A stretch of 64,000 nucleotides of DNA from Roseiarcus sp963829505 (lineage in GTDB: Bacteria; Pseudomonadota; Alphaproteobacteria; Rhizobiales; Beijerinckiaceae): the NCBI GenBank assembly GCA_963829505.1, contig CAWHIL010000001.1:1736001-1800000 (forward strand), written 5' to 3'. Below are positions 61,467 through 64,000 of the stretch, piece by piece. The first letter of the stretch is position 1, and the number at the start of each line of letters is the position of its first letter. Below the pieces are notes generated by a model. It searched no databases. It saw only the letters and a program-made list of their open reading frames with translations, and had not been told where the DNA came from. A program made the translations under genes and the position numbers.

Positions 61467-61646
61467 CTATTCCTGCGGCCGAGCCGCCTCCTCGATCGTG
61501 ATCGTCTCCTGCAACTCGGGGCTGTCGGCGGCGACGCCGGTGGGGGCGCGCATCTGCGGCAGGACGACGACGTCGAACAATTGCTGGGCGAGATCGCCGA
61601 AGTTGAGCCATTCGGCGATCGCTCCCGTCCGCAGGTCGACGACCAT
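61467..61646 (-). pseudogene. C-terminal remnant of a TIGR03032-type gene
   Basis: 59 codons that read as genuine protein: VVDLRTGAIAEWLNFGDLAQ, then QLFDVVVLPQMRAPTGV, ending IEEAARPQE and a stop. This resembles the C-terminal end of the TIGR03032/DUF4915 family (VVDLRTG, LYDVAVLPGVRRP). The rest of the gene is missing. Upstream sequence (plus strand 61651 onward) turns into REP copy 4 within 18 bases. The gene was cut at or near the REP. Confidence 0.6.
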
Positions 61647-61663
61647 CAGAATTTCAGAATTAC

Positions 61664-61684
61664 GGTGACAGGCCCGTCTTTGCC
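61664..61684. repeat. REP-like sequence, copy 4, diverged
   Basis: GGTGACAGGCCCGTCTTTGC, two mismatches to the other copies, preceded by AGAATTAC. The string TTACGGTGACAG here equals the inverted end of the RAYT gene at 59754-59765. Confidence 0.75.
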
Positions 61685-61785
61685 GAAACCCCGCACCTGG
61701 CGGCGCCAGGGCGATCGACGGAGAGAGAATTCTGTTAAATAAAAACCTCTTGCCAGACTTCTGGTTTTCAGATAGGTTGATCTTC

Positions 61786-62304
61786 ATGAGCGCACCAGGA
61801 GACAGCCCCTTGTCCGAACCAGCGGAAGCCCCCGTCCCGCCGCCCGCGCCGAAGCGCGACCGTTCGCCCGAAGCGCGCCGCGCCCGCCGGCTGAAGGACG
61901 TCCTCCGCGAGCGGCGGATCGTCGACCTGCTCAACCGCGGCCTGCCGATGGCCGAAATCGCCGGGCGCGAGGGCGTGACGCTCAACCGGATGCGAAAGGT
62001 CGTGCGCGACATCCTCGCCAAACGCATGCCCCAGGCGCCGGCCGAATATCTGGCGCTGCAGATCGGGCGGCTGAACGAGGCGATGTTCCTGTCCTATGGG
62101 CACATGTACGCGCCCGAGACCGGCCCGAACTTCAAGGCGATCGACAGCGTCGTGAAGATCGTTCGCGAGATGGACCGCTACCACGGCTTCATCCCCGTCG
62201 CCGCGGCCGCCCCGCCAACGCGCCCGCCGGCGCTTCCCCCGGCGCCGCTGGCGATCGCCCCGCCCGGCCTCGACCGGGTTGCGATTGGCGCCGTAACGGA
62301 TTGA
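61786..62304 (+). CDS. HTH protein resembling phage small-terminase-like proteins
   Basis: 172 residues from ATG 61786. Pro-rich N-terminus, then a basic stretch and a helix-turn-helix (IVDLLNRGLPMAEIAGREGV, TLNRMRKVVRDILAKR). The following LQIGRLNEAMFLSYGHMY and FKAIDSVVKIVREMDRYHGF recalls the helical pattern of terminase small subunits (x-RL-x2-A...AID-x2-L-KI). A Pro/Ala-rich tail closes the protein. DNA binding is likely; phage origin is only an idea. Convergent with the MFS gene. Confidence 0.6.
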   Translation: MSAPGDSPLSEPAEAPVPPPAPKRDRSPEARRARRLKDVLRERRIVDLLNRGLPMAEIAGREGVTLNRMRKVVRDILAKRMPQAPAEYLALQIGRLNEAMFLSYGHMYAPETGPNFKAIDSVVKIVREMDRYHGFIPVAAAAPPTRPPALPPAPLAIAPPGLDRVAIGAVTD

Positions 62305-62350
62305 AAAGACGCGAATCGGGGTTGCGATCAAGCCCTCTGCAAGTCTCGAT

Positions 62351-63733
62351 TCACGCCCTTCTCAGCGCGCTCGCGGCCGCGCCGATCAGCGCCATCGCCG
62401 CCGCGGCCGCGATCGCCAGCGTCGTCGCGTGCCCCGGCGCCCGGCCGAAGATGACCGCCATCAGCGCCGTGCCGAGCGACTGGCCGATGAGCCGACCGAT
62501 CGACTGCAGGCCCGCCGCGCCGCCGCTGCGATGGGGCGGCGCGCTGCCGACGATCAGCCGATTGTTCGGCGACTGGAAGAAGCCGAAGCCGAGGCCGCAG
62601 AGCGCAAGCGGCCAGACGATCGCCACGGCGCCGGGATCGGCGACGGCGAAGACGACGAGGCCGAGGCCGGCCGCCATCGCCAGCAGGCCCGCGCCGCCGA
62701 GATAGGCCGGCGCATAGCGGTCCGCGAGGCGCCCGGAGATCGGGGCGATCAGCGCCACCGCCAGCGGCCACGGCGTCATCAGAAGGCCCGTCTCCGTCTC
62801 CGTATGGCCGAGCGTGTCGACGAAGTAGAACGGCAGCGCGACATAGGCGAGGCTCTGCGCAGCGAAGGACGAGATCGAGGTCGCGAGCGACAGCGCGAAG
62901 ATCGGCCGCTCGAGCAGATCCACTGGCAGGAGCGGCGTCGCCTGGCGAAGCTGTCGCCGGACGAACAACGCGCCGAAGACGGCCGCCCCGACAAGCTCGG
63001 CGGCCGCGACCGGCGTGTTCTGCTTCTGCCCGAGGCCGTCGACGCCGGCGATCATCAGGCCGAACGTCAGCGCGTTCAGCGCGACGCTCAGGGGATCGAT
63101 GGTCCGCTTCGAGCGCGGCGTGTCGGGCAGCGTGCGCATCGCAACGGCAAGCGCGACGAGGCCGATGGGCACGTTGACGAGAAAAAGCCAGCGCCACGAC
63201 GCGACCGAAAGGATCGCGGCCGCGACCGTCGGGCTTGCGGCCGAGCAGACCGCGACCACCACCGCGACATTGGCGACGCCCTGGCCGAGCCGCGAGGGCG
63301 GATAGATGAAGCGGACGAGCGCGATGTTGACGCTCATGATGCCGGCCGCCCCCAGTCCCTGCACCGCGCGCGCGATGGTGAGCGCGGCGAGCGAAGGGCT
63401 CAGCGCGCAGGCGAGCGACGCGGCGGTGAAGAGCGCGAGGCCGGGAACGTAGACGCGCCTGTAGCCGATCGTGTCGCCGAGCGCCGAGAGCGGCAAGAGC
63501 GACACGGTCACGGCGAGCAGGAAGGCGTTGACGATCCAGATCGACTTCGCCGGCTCGATCGAAAGGTCGTGGGCGACGAAGGGCAGCGCCACGTTGACGA
63601 TGGTCGCGTCGAGGACCGACATGCCGACCGCCATCGCAAGCGCGCAGAAGGCGAGCATCCGCTGCGGGTTCGGCAGGCCGGGATGGGTGGGCGCGTCGTT
63701 CGCAGCGGGCGCGTCGAGGGTTTCGGAGGTCAT
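62351..63733 (-). CDS. MFS transporter, DHA2-type drug exporter
   Basis: 460 residues, about 14 TM helices, EmrB/QacA group. N-terminal signature SVLDATIVNVALPFVAHDLSI, motif A-like LGDTIGYRRVYVPG, and motif C-like RAVQGLGAAGIMSVNIALVR. PISGRLADRYAP opens the second half. It has no EmrA-type partner in view. Exports small toxic compounds, substrate unknown. Confidence 0.92.
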   Translation of the reverse strand: MTSETLDAPAANDAPTHPGLPNPQRMLAFCALAMAVGMSVLDATIVNVALPFVAHDLSIEPAKSIWIVNAFLLAVTVSLLPLSALGDTIGYRRVYVPGLALFTAASLACALSPSLAALTIARAVQGLGAAGIMSVNIALVRFIYPPSRLGQGVANVAVVVAVCSAASPTVAAAILSVASWRWLFLVNVPIGLVALAVAMRTLPDTPRSKRTIDPLSVALNALTFGLMIAGVDGLGQKQNTPVAAAELVGAAVFGALFVRRQLRQATPLLPVDLLERPIFALSLATSISSFAAQSLAYVALPFYFVDTLGHTETETGLLMTPWPLAVALIAPISGRLADRYAPAYLGGAGLLAMAAGLGLVVFAVADPGAVAIVWPLALCGLGFGFFQSPNNRLIVGSAPPHRSGGAAGLQSIGRLIGQSLGTALMAVIFGRAPGHATTLAIAAAAAMALIGAAASALRRA

Positions 63734-63803
63734 GGGAAGCGCGAATAAAGGTCGGGCGCGCCGGGCTCAACTCCGCCTGCCGGCGTTGGCGATGAGAAGC
63801 CGT

Positions 63804-64000
63804 TCACGATCGCGCGAACTTCGCCCGGCGGCGGAAGTCGCGGACGATCGCGCGGGCGGCGTTGCGCCCGGGGAGGCCGCCGACGCCGCCGCCCGGGTGG
63901 GTGGACGAACCGCACATATAGAGGCCCGGGAAGGGAGAGCGATAGTCGGCGTGGCCGAGCGCCGGCCGCGCGGACCAGAGCTGGTCGGGCGCGAGGACCC
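63804..64000 (-). CDS. FAD-dependent oxidoreductase (phytoene-desaturase-like/PYROXD2 type), C-terminal fragment
   Basis: About 65 residues, running off the window edge. LYMCGSSTHPGGGVGGLPGRNAARAI is the C-terminal FAD-binding signature of NAD(P)/FAD oxidoreductases of the CrtI/PYROXD2 kind. Preceding LWSARPALGHADYRSPFPG supports the PYROXD2-like group. The bulk of the gene lies beyond base 64000. Confidence 0.85.
   Translation of the reverse strand, partial: VLAPDQLWSARPALGHADYRSPFPGLYMCGSSTHPGGGVGGLPGRNAARAIVRDFRRRAKFARS

Noticed and set aside
1..64000. tRNA, rRNA and riboswitch genes
   Set aside because: Intergenic stretches were read for tRNA-like and riboswitch-like patterns and none was convincing; a covariance-model scan would be decisive.

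Overview
The window is high-GC DNA from an alphaproteobacterium, most likely Hyphomicrobiales and possibly near Beijerinckiaceae/Methylocystaceae. The order is inferred from SciP and RcdA homologues with CtrA-type boxes, DUF1192/DUF1465/DUF1153 proteins, a zinc-free L36 and an hflK-hflC-DUF2065-degP operon. The family is a guess. Most of the window is chromosomal housekeeping. No rRNA, tRNA, CRISPR array or complete insertion sequence was seen.

Layout. 0-2.2 kb: branched-chain amino acid genes (acetolactate synthase large subunit tail, a threonine-dehydratase-type enzyme, frameshifted small subunit). 2.2-3.6 kb: low-GC island with a PD-(D/E)XK nuclease-like gene and a coupled partner. 3.9-8 kb: GMC oxidoreductase (frameshifted), HIT protein, phosphopentomutase. 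8-14.2 kb: yejABEF peptide ABC importer, with a different repeat type in each gap. 14.4-16.2 kb: acetyltransferase and alanine racemase, the racemase carrying a palindromic repeat inside its coding frame. 16.9-24.4 kb: polyprenyl synthase, small DUF2007 protein, TrmN6-type methyltransferase, threonine catabolism (kbl-tdh), acetate permease-like protein, lrgAB. 24.4-29 kb: adenylate cyclase with TPRs, sciP, mnmA, DUF1192, rcdA, with CtrA-type boxes before sciP and rcdA. 29-39.3 kb: mixed metabolic and envelope genes, L36, ihfB, lapA. 39.4-44.9 kb: EF-G-like GTPase, fused aroK-aroB, CorC-type protein.

The most unusual system lies at 44.9-49.4 kb. It is a tightly packed minus-strand operon encoding an FkbH-type HAD-IIIC protein, an acyl carrier protein, an MBOAT acyltransferase and a membrane-anchored SGNH-like protein. 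Its logic parallels the D-alanylation (Dlt) machine, but an FkbH-type carrier-protein loader replaces the adenylating enzyme. A 4'-phosphopantetheinyl transferase at 33.9 kb could activate the carrier protein.

49.9-54.9 kb holds HflKC/DegP membrane-protein quality control and an M19 dipeptidase. From 54.9 to 61.7 kb the sequence is patchy: a REP-associated tyrosine transposase, four copies of a ~21-bp REP-like sequence, a truncated gene remnant ending near one copy, a low-GC orphan membrane gene and long empty stretches. The window ends with an HTH protein, a DHA2-type MFS exporter and the C-terminus of an FAD oxidoreductase.

Four genes (ilvN, the nuclease partner, the GMC oxidoreductase, mnmA) are each broken by one extra base in a short A or T run. 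Four such events of the same kind within 28 kb point to homopolymer errors in the assembly rather than four real pseudogenes.
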